A stretch of 64,000 nt of DNA from Pseudomonas sp. HN11 (GTDB lineage Bacteria > Pseudomonadota > Gammaproteobacteria > Pseudomonadales > Pseudomonadaceae), in the NCBI RefSeq assembly GCF_021390155.1, contig NZ_CP089985.1:5219001-5283000 (forward strand). The letters run 5' to 3'. The notes beneath the pieces were generated by a model that had not been told where the DNA came from, made no database searches, and worked only from the letters and a program-made list of their open reading frames with translations. Made by a program: the position numbers and the translations under genes. Positions 45,917-54,664 of the stretch are shown piece by piece. Numbering within the stretch: the first letter of the stretch is position 1; every line of letters starts with the position of its first letter.

Positions 45917-46774
45917 TTAGAGTGTGGAACGCACTCGCCACAGTTCTGGGAACAGCACGGTGTCGAGCATCTTGCGCAGATACCCCACCCCTTCCGTGCC
46001 GCCTGTACCGGGCTGGAAGCCGATGATTCGCTCCACCGTGGTCACATGGCGGAAGCGCCACTGACGGAACGAGTCCTCCAGGTCGATAAACTTCTCGGCC
46101 AACTGATACAAATCCCAGTAACGGCTGGGATCGCGATACACCTCGCGCCACGCCGCTTCCACCGATTCATCGTGCACCGTCGCCGCCGTCGGGTCGCGCT
46201 CGGCGCGTTTCGGGTCAATCGCCAGGCCGGCCTTGACCATCAGGTTGATCGCCTCGTCATACAGCGACGGCGTGGCAATCGCCACTTTCAACTCGTTCAA
46301 CAGCTCCGGCCGATGGGTGTGGGGCCGCAACAGCGCCGCGCTTTTATTGCCGAGGATAAATTCGATTTCGCGGTACTGGAACGACTGGAACCCCGACGAC
46401 TGCCCCAGGAACGGGCGGATCGCCTTGTACTCCGACGGCGTCATCGTCGCCAGCACCGCCCAGGCGTGCACCAGTTGATCGAAGATCCGCGACACCCGTG
46501 CCAGCATCTTGAACGCCGGCGGCAACTCGCCCAGGCGTACATGCTCGCGGGCAGCCTTGAGTTCGTGGAGCATCAGTTTCATCCACAGCTCGGACGTCTG
46601 GTGCTGGATGATGAAGAGCATTTCGTTGTGGTCCGGCGACAGCGGGTGCTGAGCGCTGAGGACTTTGCCCAGGTCCAGGTAATCGCCATAGCTCATGGAC
46701 TCGGAAAAATTCAGTTCGGCGTTATGCCATTCTTCAGGCGGCTGGTAGTCAGCAGAGAAAGGACATTGGCTCAT
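45917..46774 (-). CDS. kynA: Tryptophan 2,3-dioxygenase
   Basis: A 285-residue heme dioxygenase that opens the indole ring of tryptophan to N-formylkynurenine. Family strings: [18 protein letters not shown] near residue 55, [15 protein letters not shown] near residue 125, and the heme-ligand region [27 protein letters not shown] near residue 245. Length is typical. It overlaps kynB by 4 bp. Confidence 0.97.
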   Translation of the reverse strand: MSQCPFSADYQPPEEWHNAELNFSESMSYGDYLDLGKVLSAQHPLSPDHNEMLFIIQHQTSELWMKLMLHELKAAREHVRLGELPPAFKMLARVSRIFDQLVHAWAVLATMTPSEYKAIRPFLGQSSGFQSFQYREIEFILGNKSAALLRPHTHRPELLNELKVAIATPSLYDEAINLMVKAGLAIDPKRAERDPTAATVHDESVEAAWREVYRDPSRYWDLYQLAEKFIDLEDSFRQWRFRHVTTVERIIGFQPGTGGTEGVGYLRKMLDTVLFPELWRVRSTL

Positions 46775-47421
46775 CGCGTGGGCTCCTTGAGCGGGCGCAG
46801 GATTGCGCGAACCGGGCTGGCATCGAGGTTGGCAAAACGCAGCGGCAGGGCGATCAGTTCATAGTCGCCCTCGGGTACGTCATCGAGCACGATGCCTTCG
46901 AGAATCGCCATGCCATGGCGCGCCACGGCGTTGTGGGAATCCATGGTCTTGGATTGTTGCGGGTCCAGCGAGGGCGTATCGATACCGACCAAGCGCACAC
47001 CCAGGCCAGCCAGCAACTCAATGGTCTGCGGAGCAATGGCGGTGAAATTCGAATCCCATTCGGTCAACGGCGCTTGTGGATAAGTGCGCAGCAGCACGCG
47101 CTCCGGCAAGTTATCCACACGGCCTTCCAACTGATGCGGCTGCACCAGCGCGCCGCTGTCCAGGCAATGCAGCACCCGGCATGGGCCCATGTACACATCC
47201 AGCGACACTTCGCCAATCGGCGCGCCGTCTGCGCTGTAATGCAGCGGCGCGTCCACATGGGCGCCGGTGTGTGGGGACAACGTGATACGCCCGACATTCA
47301 CCGGACACTCCGGGCCAAACTGCCACACACGCTCTTCCTGGAACGGCGTATCCCCCGGCCAGGTCGGGGTCGCCGTACTCAAGGGCGGGCTGATATCCCA
47401 CCACGTTTTTATTGGGTTCAT
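46771..47421 (-). CDS. kynB: Kynurenine formamidase
   Basis: A 216-residue cyclase-like metal hydrolase that removes formate from N-formylkynurenine. Zinc site [13 protein letters not shown] near residue 55, preceded by PTWPGDTPF. KynB type, not the alpha/beta-hydrolase type. First gene of kynBA. In P. aeruginosa kynB sits beside kynU; here they are 11 kb apart with the cat and ant genes between. Confidence 0.95.
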   Translation of the reverse strand: MNPIKTWWDISPPLSTATPTWPGDTPFQEERVWQFGPECPVNVGRITLSPHTGAHVDAPLHYSADGAPIGEVSLDVYMGPCRVLHCLDSGALVQPHQLEGRVDNLPERVLLRTYPQAPLTEWDSNFTAIAPQTIELLAGLGVRLVGIDTPSLDPQQSKTMDSHNAVARHGMAILEGIVLDDVPEGDYELIALPLRFANLDASPVRAILRPLKEPTR

Positions 47422-47661
47422 TTGCAGGCTCTCGGCGGTTACTGGGGTGAATGATACGAGGCCCGGCTGCGAATTTTCTTGCGAATTCTGGCGTGAAGTG
47501 GGAAATCTTTCGCACTTACTGCGAGGAAATGGCGAATTGGTGATGGGTTATATCAAATAAACACCGCTGCGCTTCTGGGCATCCCGATGTCGAGTTCAGA
47601 CCACTGACGCAACGCCCAAGGCCTTAGGGTGGATCTTTCCATTCCCTGCCCTGGAGACGTC

Positions 47662-48006
47662 ATGTCCAAGCCCATCACCGTACTGCGCGACACCCATCCC
47701 CTGCCGGTCCTGGACGCCTGCAAATGGGAAAAACTCGAAGGCGATCCGCACACCGTCAACCTCAACGCCTACACCAGCGAAGACGGCAGCAAGATCATGG
47801 GCACCTGGATCTGCACACCGGGCAAGTGGTATGTGGACTACGTGAAGTGGGAATACTGCCACTTCCAGGAAGGCTACTGCATCATCACCCCGGAAGGCAT
47901 GGAGCCGATTCACCTGCGGGCTGGGGATATCTTTGTGGTGGAACCGGGGATGAAGGGGACGTGGGAAGTGGTGGAGACAGTGCGTAAGTATTTTGTGTTT
48001 GCTTGA
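47662..48006 (+). CDS. Cupin domain protein (DUF861 type)
   Basis: A 114-residue single-domain cupin (TGTWICTPGKWYVDYVKWEYCHFQEGYCIITPEG... IHLRAGDIFVVEPGMKGTWEV). It resembles the (S)-ureidoglycine aminohydrolase-like DUF861 cupins, which are often unassigned. GGAG lies six bases before the ATG. It is monocistronic, between kynB (divergent) and mmsB (convergent). Function unknown. Confidence 0.85.
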   Translation: MSKPITVLRDTHPLPVLDACKWEKLEGDPHTVNLNAYTSEDGSKIMGTWICTPGKWYVDYVKWEYCHFQEGYCIITPEGMEPIHLRAGDIFVVEPGMKGTWEVVETVRKYFVFA

Positions 48007-48011
48007 GCCGC

Positions 48012-48046
48012 AAAAACCCGGGAGCCCACTATTGGCAGGCTCCCGG
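48012..48046 (-). terminator. Terminator after mmsAB
   Basis: Perfect 9-bp stem CCGGGAGCC (48018-48026) / GGCTCCCGG (48038-48046). Leftward transcripts continue GTTTTTG. It ends the mmsA-mmsB transcript. Confidence 0.85.
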
Positions 48047-48054
48047 AAACGCCC

Positions 48055-48942
48055 CTACTTGGGCTTGCGATAGCTGTTGATGATCGCCGAGAAGTCCTTG
48101 CCCCCTTCCCCACGCTGGCTCATCGATTGATACAACTGCTGGGCCACAGCGCCCAGAATCACGGGTTGCTTGGCCTGACGCGCCGCTTCGGTGGCCAGGC
48201 CCAAATCCTTGAGCATCAGGTCGGCACCGAACCCACCGGTGTAACCCCGCGACGACGGTGCGGTTTCAATCACGCCCGGCCATGGGTTGTAGGTGTCGGA
48301 ACTCCAGCAGCGTCCGGTCGAGCTGTTGATGATGCCGGCCAGTACCTGGGTGTCGATGCCCAGAGCATCACCCAAGGCCATGGCCTCACTGACGCCGACC
48401 ATGCTGATCCCCAACAGCAGGTTGTTGCAGATCTTGGCGATTTGCCCCGTGCCCACATCACCGCAGTGCACGATGTTACGGCCCATCTGCGCCAGCACCG
48501 GTTGCAGGGTGGCGAACAGTTCCGGGGTGGCGCCGACCATGAAGGTCAGCGTCCCTGCTGCGGCGCCACCGGTGCCGCCGGAGACCGGGGCGTCTGCAAC
48601 GACTACACCTTGCTTGGCCGCCGCAGCCGCTACGTCGCGGATGGTTTGCGGGTCGATGGTGCTGCAATCCACAGCCGGTACGCCTTTGCCGATGCCGGCG
48701 AGTACACCATCTTCATTCAGCCACACGCTGCGCACATGCGCCGCCGCCGGCAGCATGGTAATCACCAGCTCAGCGTCTTTCGCCGCATCGCGTGGTGAAT
48801 CGCTGACAGTGCCACCCAGTTCGGCCAACTCCTTGAGCACCGCCTGGTTCAGGTCAAACAGGTTCAGCGCATGGCCGGCCTTGATCAGGTTGCGGGCCAT
48901 GGGAGCGCCCATGTTGCCCAAGCCGATAAATGCAATCTTCAT
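48055..48942 (-). CDS. mmsB: 3-Hydroxyisobutyrate dehydrogenase
   Basis: A 295-residue beta-hydroxyacid dehydrogenase. NAD site FIGLGNMGAPMARNLIKAGH at the N terminus, DAPVSGGTGGA near residue 118, and catalytic Lys region GQIAKICNN near residue 170. It turns 3-hydroxyisobutyrate into methylmalonate semialdehyde in valine breakdown. It lies 15 bp after mmsA. Confidence 0.95.
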   Translation of the reverse strand: MKIAFIGLGNMGAPMARNLIKAGHALNLFDLNQAVLKELAELGGTVSDSPRDAAKDAELVITMLPAAAHVRSVWLNEDGVLAGIGKGVPAVDCSTIDPQTIRDVAAAAAKQGVVVADAPVSGGTGGAAAGTLTFMVGATPELFATLQPVLAQMGRNIVHCGDVGTGQIAKICNNLLLGISMVGVSEAMALGDALGIDTQVLAGIINSSTGRCWSSDTYNPWPGVIETAPSSRGYTGGFGADLMLKDLGLATEAARQAKQPVILGAVAQQLYQSMSQRGEGGKDFSAIINSYRKPK

Positions 48943-48957
48943 GGTCGTCTCCCGGAA

Positions 48958-50475
48958 TCAGCGCAGGTTGATGGTGGTGTTGACGCCATCGTTGACCGTG
49001 TCGTCGTCAAACCAGCGGCTGGTGACGGTTTTGGTCTGGGTGTAGAACTGCACCACTTGCTTGCCGTATGGGCCGAGGTCGCCAAGCTTGGAACCACGCG
49101 AACCGGTGAAGCTGAAGAAAGGGACCGGCACCGGGATCGGGATGTTGATGCCCACTTGGCCTACATCGATCTCGCTCTGGAACTTGCGCGCCGCCGCGCC
49201 ACTTTGGGTGAACAGGCCGGTGCCGTTGCCGAACGGGTTGGCGTTGACCAGTGCGATGGCCTGGTCGAGGGTGTCGACTTCCAGCACCACCAGCACGGGG
49301 CCGAAGATTTCCTCGGTGTAGATGCGCATATCAGTGGTCACGCCCGAGAACAGGGTCGGGCCGACGAAGTTGCCTTGCTCGAAGCCCGGCACCTTGATGT
49401 CGCGGCCATCCAGCTCCAGCTTGGCGCCCTCTTTCACGCCGCTCTCGATGAGTTCCAGGATACGTGCCTTGGCGCGCTTGGAAATCACCGGGCCCACATC
49501 GGTACCGGCTTCGCTGCCTGCGTTGACCTTGAGCTTTTGCGCCAGTGCTTTCAGGTCCGGCAGCCATTGCTTGGACGCGCCCACCAGCACCACCACCGAG
49601 GTCGCCATGCAACGCTGGCCCGCCGCGCCAAAACCGGCGCCGACCAGGGCATTGAGGGTGTGTTCGCGGTTGGCATCCGGCAGCACCACGGCGTGGTTCT
49701 TGGCGCCCATCATCGACTGCACACGCTTGCCGTGTTTGCCGGCCAAGTCGTAGACGTGAGTGCCCACGGCGGTCGAACCCACGAAGGACACGGCCTTGAT
49801 GTTTTTATGGGTGCACAGCGCATCCACCACATCCTTGCCGCCGTGCACCACGTTGAGCACGCCAGCCGGCACGCCAGCTTCCAGCGCCAGCTCCACCAAC
49901 AGCATCGTCGACAACGGGTCCTGCTCGGACGGTTTAAGGACGAAGGTGTTACCGCAAGCAATCGCCATCGGGAACATCCACAGCGGAATCATCGCCGGGA
50001 AGTTGAACGGGGTGATGCCCGCGCACACGCCGATGGGTTGGCGAAGGGTGTAGGTGTCGACGCCACCGGCGACGTTCTCGGCGAATTCGCCCATTTGCAG
50101 GGTGCCGATGGAACAGGCGTGTTCCACCACTTCCAGGCCACGGAAAATATCGCCTTCGGCATCGGCAATGGTCTTGCCCTGCTCGTTGCTGAGCACCACG
50201 GCAATGCGCTTGGAATGTTCGCGGATCAAGGCTTGTAGCTTGAGCATGATGCGCATGCGCGCGCCGATCGGCGTCAGCTTCCAGGTCTGGAAGGCGCGGT
50301 GGGCAGCGTCGATGGCAGCGTTGACTTCATCGGCAGTAGCGAACGGGACTTTGGCCAGCACCTCTTGGGTGGCCGGGTTGACGATGTCTTGCCACTCGGT
50401 GGTCTTGGACTCGACCCACTCACCGTTGATCAGCAACTTGACCTGTTGCACGGAAATATCGGCAGATGCGTTCAT
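48958..50475 (-). CDS. mmsA: Methylmalonate-semialdehyde dehydrogenase (acylating)
   Basis: A 505-residue CoA-acylating aldehyde dehydrogenase. It has [34 protein letters not shown] (cofactor region) and catalytic GQRCMATS near residue 290. It makes propionyl-CoA from methylmalonate semialdehyde. First gene of mmsAB, divergent from a LysR gene across 132 bp. Confidence 0.95.
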   Translation of the reverse strand: MNASADISVQQVKLLINGEWVESKTTEWQDIVNPATQEVLAKVPFATADEVNAAIDAAHRAFQTWKLTPIGARMRIMLKLQALIREHSKRIAVVLSNEQGKTIADAEGDIFRGLEVVEHACSIGTLQMGEFAENVAGGVDTYTLRQPIGVCAGITPFNFPAMIPLWMFPMAIACGNTFVLKPSEQDPLSTMLLVELALEAGVPAGVLNVVHGGKDVVDALCTHKNIKAVSFVGSTAVGTHVYDLAGKHGKRVQSMMGAKNHAVVLPDANREHTLNALVGAGFGAAGQRCMATSVVVLVGASKQWLPDLKALAQKLKVNAGSEAGTDVGPVISKRAKARILELIESGVKEGAKLELDGRDIKVPGFEQGNFVGPTLFSGVTTDMRIYTEEIFGPVLVVLEVDTLDQAIALVNANPFGNGTGLFTQSGAAARKFQSEIDVGQVGINIPIPVPVPFFSFTGSRGSKLGDLGPYGKQVVQFYTQTKTVTSRWFDDDTVNDGVNTTINLR

Positions 50476-50509
50476 GTGGTCTCCAATTCTTATTTATATG
50501 CAGAGAACC

Positions 50510-50527
50510 AAGGCGTTGAATCGCCTT
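50510..50527. promoter_or_regulatory. Inverted repeat between mmsA and the LysR gene
   Basis: AAGGCG-TTGAAT-CGCCTT, 6-bp perfect arms, 35 bp before the mmsA start. Position suits an operator for the divergent LysR regulator, but no T-N11-A match is seen, so the role is uncertain. Confidence 0.35.
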
Positions 50528-50607
50528 GAAGAATGAGGCGTTCGGACTGTATTTGGAGTATAGATGTGCAAATCTCTAATAAGAACGCACATAAAAGCCG
50601 GACCAAT

Positions 50608-51555
50608 ATGCAAAAAAACATTACGTCCCTGGGCTCCCTGAACTGGGATGACCTGAAGTTTTTCCTCGAAGTGGCCCGCACCCGCAAAGCCAGCGTGGCC
50701 GCCAAACGCCTGGCGGTGGACTACACCACCGTGTCGCGGCGCATCAGTTCATTGGAAGTGTCACTCGGTACGCTGCTGTTCGAAAAATCCCGGACCAACG
50801 GCTTTGTGCTCACCACCGAAGGCCAGCGTTTGCTGGGCTATGCCGAGTCCATCGAAAGCACCCTGCACATGGCCTGCGAGCAAGTTTCCGGCTCCGGCGT
50901 GGCCCTGTCCGGCCACGTGCGCATGGGCTGCACCGAAGGGTTCGGCAGCTTCTTCGTCACCCCGCAACTGAGCCACTTCGTCGACACCTACCCGGCCATC
51001 TCGGTCGACATCCTGCCCCTGCCCCACTTCATTAGCCTGTCCAAACGCGAAGCCGACATCGTCATCGCCCTGGAACGCCCGGAACACGGGCCGTATGTGT
51101 GCTGCAAACTGTGCGACTACAAATTGCAGCTGTACGCGACCCAGGAGTACCTGGACCAGCACCCACCGATCCGCAAACCGGCGGACTTGGCCGAGCATCC
51201 GTTTATCAGTTATGTGGATGATTTGGCGTTCAGCTCGGAGTTGCTGTACCTGGCAAACGTAGTGCCCGGCGCCAGCGCCAGCCTGCGCAGTACCAGCGTG
51301 ATCGCGCAGTACGTGGCGGCGCAGCAGGGCCGGTCGATGGCGATATTGCCGTGCTTTCTCGCTGCGCAGGATCCGCGGTTGTTGCCGGTGCTGGGGGAGC
51401 AGATTTCCATCACTCGCCAGTTCTGGATGTATTGCCGGGAGGATCTGAGGAAGTTGAAGCGGATTACGTTGTTGTGGGACTACATCCGGGAGGTGACGGA
51501 GCAGAATCAGGGGTTGTTGATGGGGGAGACACGAGAGATCAGGTTCGCGGATTAA
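50608..51555 (+). CDS. LysR regulator divergent from mmsAB
   Basis: A 315-residue LTTR. DNA-binding segment at residues 8-70 (WDDLKFFLEVARTRKASVAAKRLAVDYTTVSRRISSLEVSLGTLLFEK), effector domain after that (GHVRMGCTEGFGSFFVTPQLSHFVDTYPAISVDILPL). Its place makes mmsAB the likely target; in P. aeruginosa the mms regulator is instead an AraC-type MmsR. The ATG at 50608 is preferred to the longer frame, which runs into the divergent promoter. Confidence 0.9.
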   Translation: MQKNITSLGSLNWDDLKFFLEVARTRKASVAAKRLAVDYTTVSRRISSLEVSLGTLLFEKSRTNGFVLTTEGQRLLGYAESIESTLHMACEQVSGSGVALSGHVRMGCTEGFGSFFVTPQLSHFVDTYPAISVDILPLPHFISLSKREADIVIALERPEHGPYVCCKLCDYKLQLYATQEYLDQHPPIRKPADLAEHPFISYVDDLAFSSELLYLANVVPGASASLRSTSVIAQYVAAQQGRSMAILPCFLAAQDPRLLPVLGEQISITRQFWMYCREDLRKLKRITLLWDYIREVTEQNQGLLMGETREIRFAD

Positions 51556-51675
51556 AGGGCCATCAACGATGATTCGCTTTAATTTGCAGGACGTTTCCTA
51601 GAGACTCTCTACCCCATTGCGCCTTACCGTTTGGGTCACTAGCCTCCTGACTTCGCTGCTCATCAGCGATCGGGT
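51556..51675. other. Intergenic stretch without a recognised gene
   Basis: Between the LysR stop and the leader RNA. It contains no Shine-Dalgarno-led frame that I trust; the 89-codon opposite-strand frame over 51563-51832 crosses the whole structured leader and has no family. It probably holds the promoter of the DUF6124-type gene. Confidence 0.5.
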
Positions 51676-51860
51676 TTAGCGATCCGGATTCATGAGGCAC
51701 CGCTTCCAACAGTATTAGCTGGCTCTCGCTAGCTTTTAGCGTTTTATGGCGGCTGTGTGCGGGAGACCTTGAGTCTACCCGGGGTCTCTCAACCCGGATC
51801 GCTAACCTGCACACAGCTGCCACCCTTTTCATGTTTAGCGATGTGATGTGGCGGCTCTAC
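51676..51860 (+). ncRNA. Structured 5' leader with alternative pairings before the DUF6124-type gene
   Basis: Four pairings are visible. TTAGCGATCCGG (51676-51687) matches CCGGATCGCTAA (51794-51805) over 12 bp. GGCGGCTGTGTGC (51748-51760) pairs with GCACACAGCTGCC (51809-51821) with one G-U. GAGACC (51763-51768) pairs with GGTCTC (51783-51788). A block TTTAGCG...GGCGGCT (51735-51754) is partly repeated at 51834-51856, just before the start codon, so the same right-hand arms could pair upstream or downstream. I recall similar leaders before related genes in Pseudomonas, but cannot name a family. Confidence 0.55.
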
Positions 51861-51880
51861 TTCAGCAGAGAGCAATCATC

Positions 51881-52171
51881 ATGAGCAAAATCGTCCCCGA
51901 TCCACCGCTTTCCTCCATCACCACCCTCGGCGTCGTCACCTTCGGGGACTACGGCGAAAACGAAAAACCCCTGTTCCGCCTCAACGCCGGCATGCCCATT
52001 GAGGAAGCGTTAGAGCACGCTTCCACCCTGCTTTTCTACTCCAAGAAACTCGCGATGGAAGCCGCCATGGATGTGCGCGGCGAGCAATACGCGTGGGCCG
52101 CGCATTACCTGTGTGAGATGGGCAAAGCCGTGGTTGATGACCTGACGCAAGCAATGACGCCAAGCCGTTAA
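51881..52171 (+). CDS. DUF6124/DUF3077-type small protein
   Basis: A 96-residue protein (FRLNAGMPIEEALEHASTLLFYSKKLAMEAAMDVRGEQYAWAAHYLCEMGKAVVDDL), a helical family common in fluorescent pseudomonads and known mainly as DUF3077 or DUF6124. Function unknown. The ATG at 51881 has GAGAG upstream; the 11-codon longer start lies inside the structured leader. Its expression is probably set by that leader. Confidence 0.8.
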   Translation: MSKIVPDPPLSSITTLGVVTFGDYGENEKPLFRLNAGMPIEEALEHASTLLFYSKKLAMEAAMDVRGEQYAWAAHYLCEMGKAVVDDLTQAMTPSR

Positions 52172-52205
52172 GCGCAGACTTTAGCAAGCACACCGCAAAA
52201 ACCCA

Positions 52206-52294
52206 CTGTGGGGCTGGCTTGCCTGCGATGGCTGTGTGTCAGCCAGTACATCCGGTACTTCACACCGCTATCGCAGGCAAGCCAGCTCCCACAG
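52206..52294. repeat. REPIN-like inverted pair, second sequence class
   Basis: CTGTGGGGCTGGCTTGCCTGCGAT... (from 52206) faces ...ATCGCAGGCAAGCCAGCTCCCACAG (to 52294), across about 35 bp. The core (GGCTTGCCTGCGAT) differs from the GGGCTTGCTCG type elsewhere in the window, so two REP classes coexist. Confidence 0.85.
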
Positions 52295-52330
52295 TTGATT
52301 GGGTTTCACATTGAGATTGGCGGGACGGGG

Positions 52331-52822
52331 TCAGTCCGCAATCACCACAATCGACACCCGCCGATTCTCTGTGCGTCCTGCCGCCGTATCGTTGGAGGCC
52401 ACCGGCTCGCTGCTGCCCAACCCGCGCAGTTGGATGTTTTCTTCCTTCATGCCCACACCGGTCAACACCGCCGCCACGCTTTTCGCACGGCGCAGGGACA
52501 GTTGCTGGTTGTAGGTTTCCTTACCCGACGCATCGGTGTGGCCGTCGACGCGTACGCGTTCGATGCCAACGCCCAGCAGGGCCTTGCCGATGCGTTGGAC
52601 GATGTCGGTGCTGGGTTGGTTGAGGGTTTCAACGTCGCTGCCGAACAGCACTTTGCCGGACAGGCCGAATGCCCAGCCTTCGTCGGTCAATTCGAAGCCT
52701 TGTTGCTTGAGGACGGCCACTTGCGCTGGGGTCAGGCCTTTGGGGGGCGGCGTCTGGCAGCCGCCGAGGGCGAGCAGGGCTACCAGCAGGGTGATAAACA
52801 TGAAACGCGCGGTCGTGAACAA
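52331..52822 (-). CDS. yfiB: OmpA-type lipoprotein YfiB
   Basis: A 163-residue outer-membrane lipoprotein. The N terminus is a signal peptide ending in the lipobox LALGGC; the mature part starts with a helix (PAQVAVLKQQGFELTDEGWAFGLSGKVLFG), then an OmpA C-terminal peptidoglycan-binding domain (RVDGHTDASGKETYNQQLSLRRAKSVAAVL, then ENRRVSIVV). In P. aeruginosa YfiB sequesters YfiR and so frees YfiN. I prefer the TTG at 52822 because AGGAG lies 8 bases upstream; the ATG at 52801 would give a shorter signal peptide. Confidence 0.9.
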   Translation of the reverse strand: MFTTARFMFITLLVALLALGGCQTPPPKGLTPAQVAVLKQQGFELTDEGWAFGLSGKVLFGSDVETLNQPSTDIVQRIGKALLGVGIERVRVDGHTDASGKETYNQQLSLRRAKSVAAVLTGVGMKEENIQLRGLGSSEPVASNDTAAGRTENRRVSIVVIAD

Positions 52823-52826
52823 GGGG

Positions 52827-54089
52827 TCAACTCCTGTGTTGAACGTTGACGACGGAATTCTCCGACTCCGCCGTTTGCTGGCCGCCCGAGGACAAACGCT
52901 TGGCCTGGTACATCGCCGCGTCGGCGGCATTGAGCAAGGTGCCAGGGGTGGCGCCATGATCGGGGTAGATCGCAATGCCGATACTGAGGGAGGTCAATAC
53001 CTGGGTGTTACCAGGCACGGGGATGGGCAGGTCCATGCTGGCGATGATCTTGTCGGCGATACGCTCGGCATCTTGCGCCTTGTGCAACGGCGCCAGCAGG
53101 ATGGCGAACTCATCGCCGCCCAGACGCGCCATCAGGTCGTCTTCACGCAATTGCGCACGCACACGTTCGGCGACGGCCACAAGAACGGCATCGCCGGCGG
53201 CATGGCCAAAGCTGTCGTTGATCTCTTTGAAGCGGTCGCTGTCGAGGTACAGCACCGCCACCTGTTCTTTGGCCTTGGCCGCGCTGCGCAGGGCGCGGAT
53301 CAAACGGCCTTCGAAGAAGGCGCGGTTGGGCAGGCCGGTGAGGCTGTCGTGGTTGGCTTGGTGGGCGAGGGATTCGTTTTCGCTTTGCAGATGGCTTTGC
53401 CAGGCTTCCATCTCGCCGAGCAAGGCATTGAAGTCGCTGCCCAGGCTGTCGAGTTCGGCGATCCGCGCCGGTGGCACGCGGCGGTCGAAGTCGCGTTCGC
53501 TGCGGGCCGCGTGGGCCACGGCGGCGAGGCTTTGCAGCGGGCCGGTTATGCCGCGCAACAAGCGTCGCGCCAGATGCAGGGCCACCCACGCGCTGAGGGC
53601 GGTGCAGATGAGGATCCCGGCCAGGCCGCTGAGCAGGAAGCGCAGCAGGCTACCGCCGTGGCCGGTGAGGTGAATGCTGCCGATGGCTTTGCCTTGATGC
53701 AGGATCGGCTGGCTGATGGGTTGCTCGAGCAGGGTATGTGCCAGCTCCAGCTCGACTCGCGAGAGCATGCCGGTTTCCGGACGTATCCACTTCGCCAACA
53801 GCTTGCCACTGGCATCGAAGACCTCAGCCTCGGCCACTTCTTCGGTGGAGGCGATCAGGCTGAGGGCTTCAGTGGCCGCCGCGCTATCGTTGAACACCAC
53901 CGCGGCTTCCACGGTGTAGTTGATAGAGCGTGCGATCAGGTGCAGGTTGTGTTCGGCATAGACGCGCAGCGCCAGTACACCGAGCAAGGTCAGTGAGACG
54001 CTGGCCAGAGTCACGGCCACCAGCGCCAGAATCAGGTGCCCTCGGCCAATGACCGAGCGCAGGGTCGGTCGCACTTTATCGACCGTCAT
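52827..54089 (-). CDS. yfiN: Diguanylate cyclase YfiN (TpbB)
   Basis: A 420-residue membrane diguanylate cyclase. A first helix is at about residues 15-40, a periplasmic PAS-like region at ~40-155, a second helix at ~155-180, HAMP at ~180-235 (LARRLLRGITGPLQSLAAVAHA), then GGDEF domain (DSDRFKEINDSFGHAAGDAVLV, active-site MARLGGDEFAILL). It makes cyclic di-GMP. YfiR represses it in P. aeruginosa. It overlaps yfiR by 4 bp and lies 4 bp before yfiB. Confidence 0.95.
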   Translation of the reverse strand: MTVDKVRPTLRSVIGRGHLILALVAVTLASVSLTLLGVLALRVYAEHNLHLIARSINYTVEAAVVFNDSAAATEALSLIASTEEVAEAEVFDASGKLLAKWIRPETGMLSRVELELAHTLLEQPISQPILHQGKAIGSIHLTGHGGSLLRFLLSGLAGILICTALSAWVALHLARRLLRGITGPLQSLAAVAHAARSERDFDRRVPPARIAELDSLGSDFNALLGEMEAWQSHLQSENESLAHQANHDSLTGLPNRAFFEGRLIRALRSAAKAKEQVAVLYLDSDRFKEINDSFGHAAGDAVLVAVAERVRAQLREDDLMARLGGDEFAILLAPLHKAQDAERIADKIIASMDLPIPVPGNTQVLTSLSIGIAIYPDHGATPGTLLNAADAAMYQAKRLSSGGQQTAESENSVVNVQHRS

Positions 54090-54652
54090 GACGCGGATGC
54101 TCGGCGACGTGACAACTGCAGCACACTGGGGTGAATGCGCACGCCGCTGCGGGCGACGGAGTCGAGGTTGACCTCAAACGACACCTGCTCATCGCTCACT
54201 CGCAGGCAGAACAGACTGCCCACCGTGCATTGGTCGCCAACTTCGCTGATGCTCAGTACCGGATGGCCGATTAACGACGTGAACAACTGGCTGCGCTCAT
54301 CGGCACTGAGTTTGCCGATATACACGGCGTCGCACGCATTGACGATATCGGGATGGCTGGCCAGCAGGCGTCGCACCACCACTGGGCGGCCGGTGGCCTG
54401 TGTGGTGCCCTTGATCAGGTCGTCGGTGTATTGAGTCGGGCCGACGATGCACAGGCGCAATTGCGCAGGTTCTACCGGCCAGCGCGCATAACTGAGGATA
54501 CCGAGTACCACTTGGGTAACCGCCTGGGCGCGGGCCTCGGCAGGGCTGGGCGCCTGGGCAAATGCACCCGACGCGAACACACACAAAACCGCCACAAGCA
54601 GCAGTTGTCTCCAGCTAAAACTACGCTCTGCAGGCGAGACAGCCACGTTCAT
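54086..54652 (-). CDS. yfiR: Periplasmic regulator YfiR
   Basis: A 188-residue exported protein. Signal peptide at residues 10-32 (SWRQLLLVAVLCVFASGAFA). The mature part holds the four cysteines of YfiR (LRLCIVG, VNACDAVY, GDQCTVGSLFCLRV), which form two disulfides in P. aeruginosa and link its activity to periplasmic redox state. It represses YfiN. First gene of yfiR-yfiN-yfiB; it follows recD by 12 bp and may share its transcript. Confidence 0.93.
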   Translation of the reverse strand: MNVAVSPAERSFSWRQLLLVAVLCVFASGAFAQAPSPAEARAQAVTQVVLGILSYARWPVEPAQLRLCIVGPTQYTDDLIKGTTQATGRPVVVRRLLASHPDIVNACDAVYIGKLSADERSQLFTSLIGHPVLSISEVGDQCTVGSLFCLRVSDEQVSFEVNLDSVARSGVRIHPSVLQLSRRRASAS

Positions 54653-54664
54653 GCAGCGATTCTC

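Noticed and set aside
51563..51832. 89-codon leftward frame before the DUF6124-type gene
   Set aside because: No ribosome-binding site or family; it runs across the structured leader.
52536..53996. 486-codon rightward frame across yfiB and yfiN
   Set aside because: Antisense shadow of two well-recognised genes.
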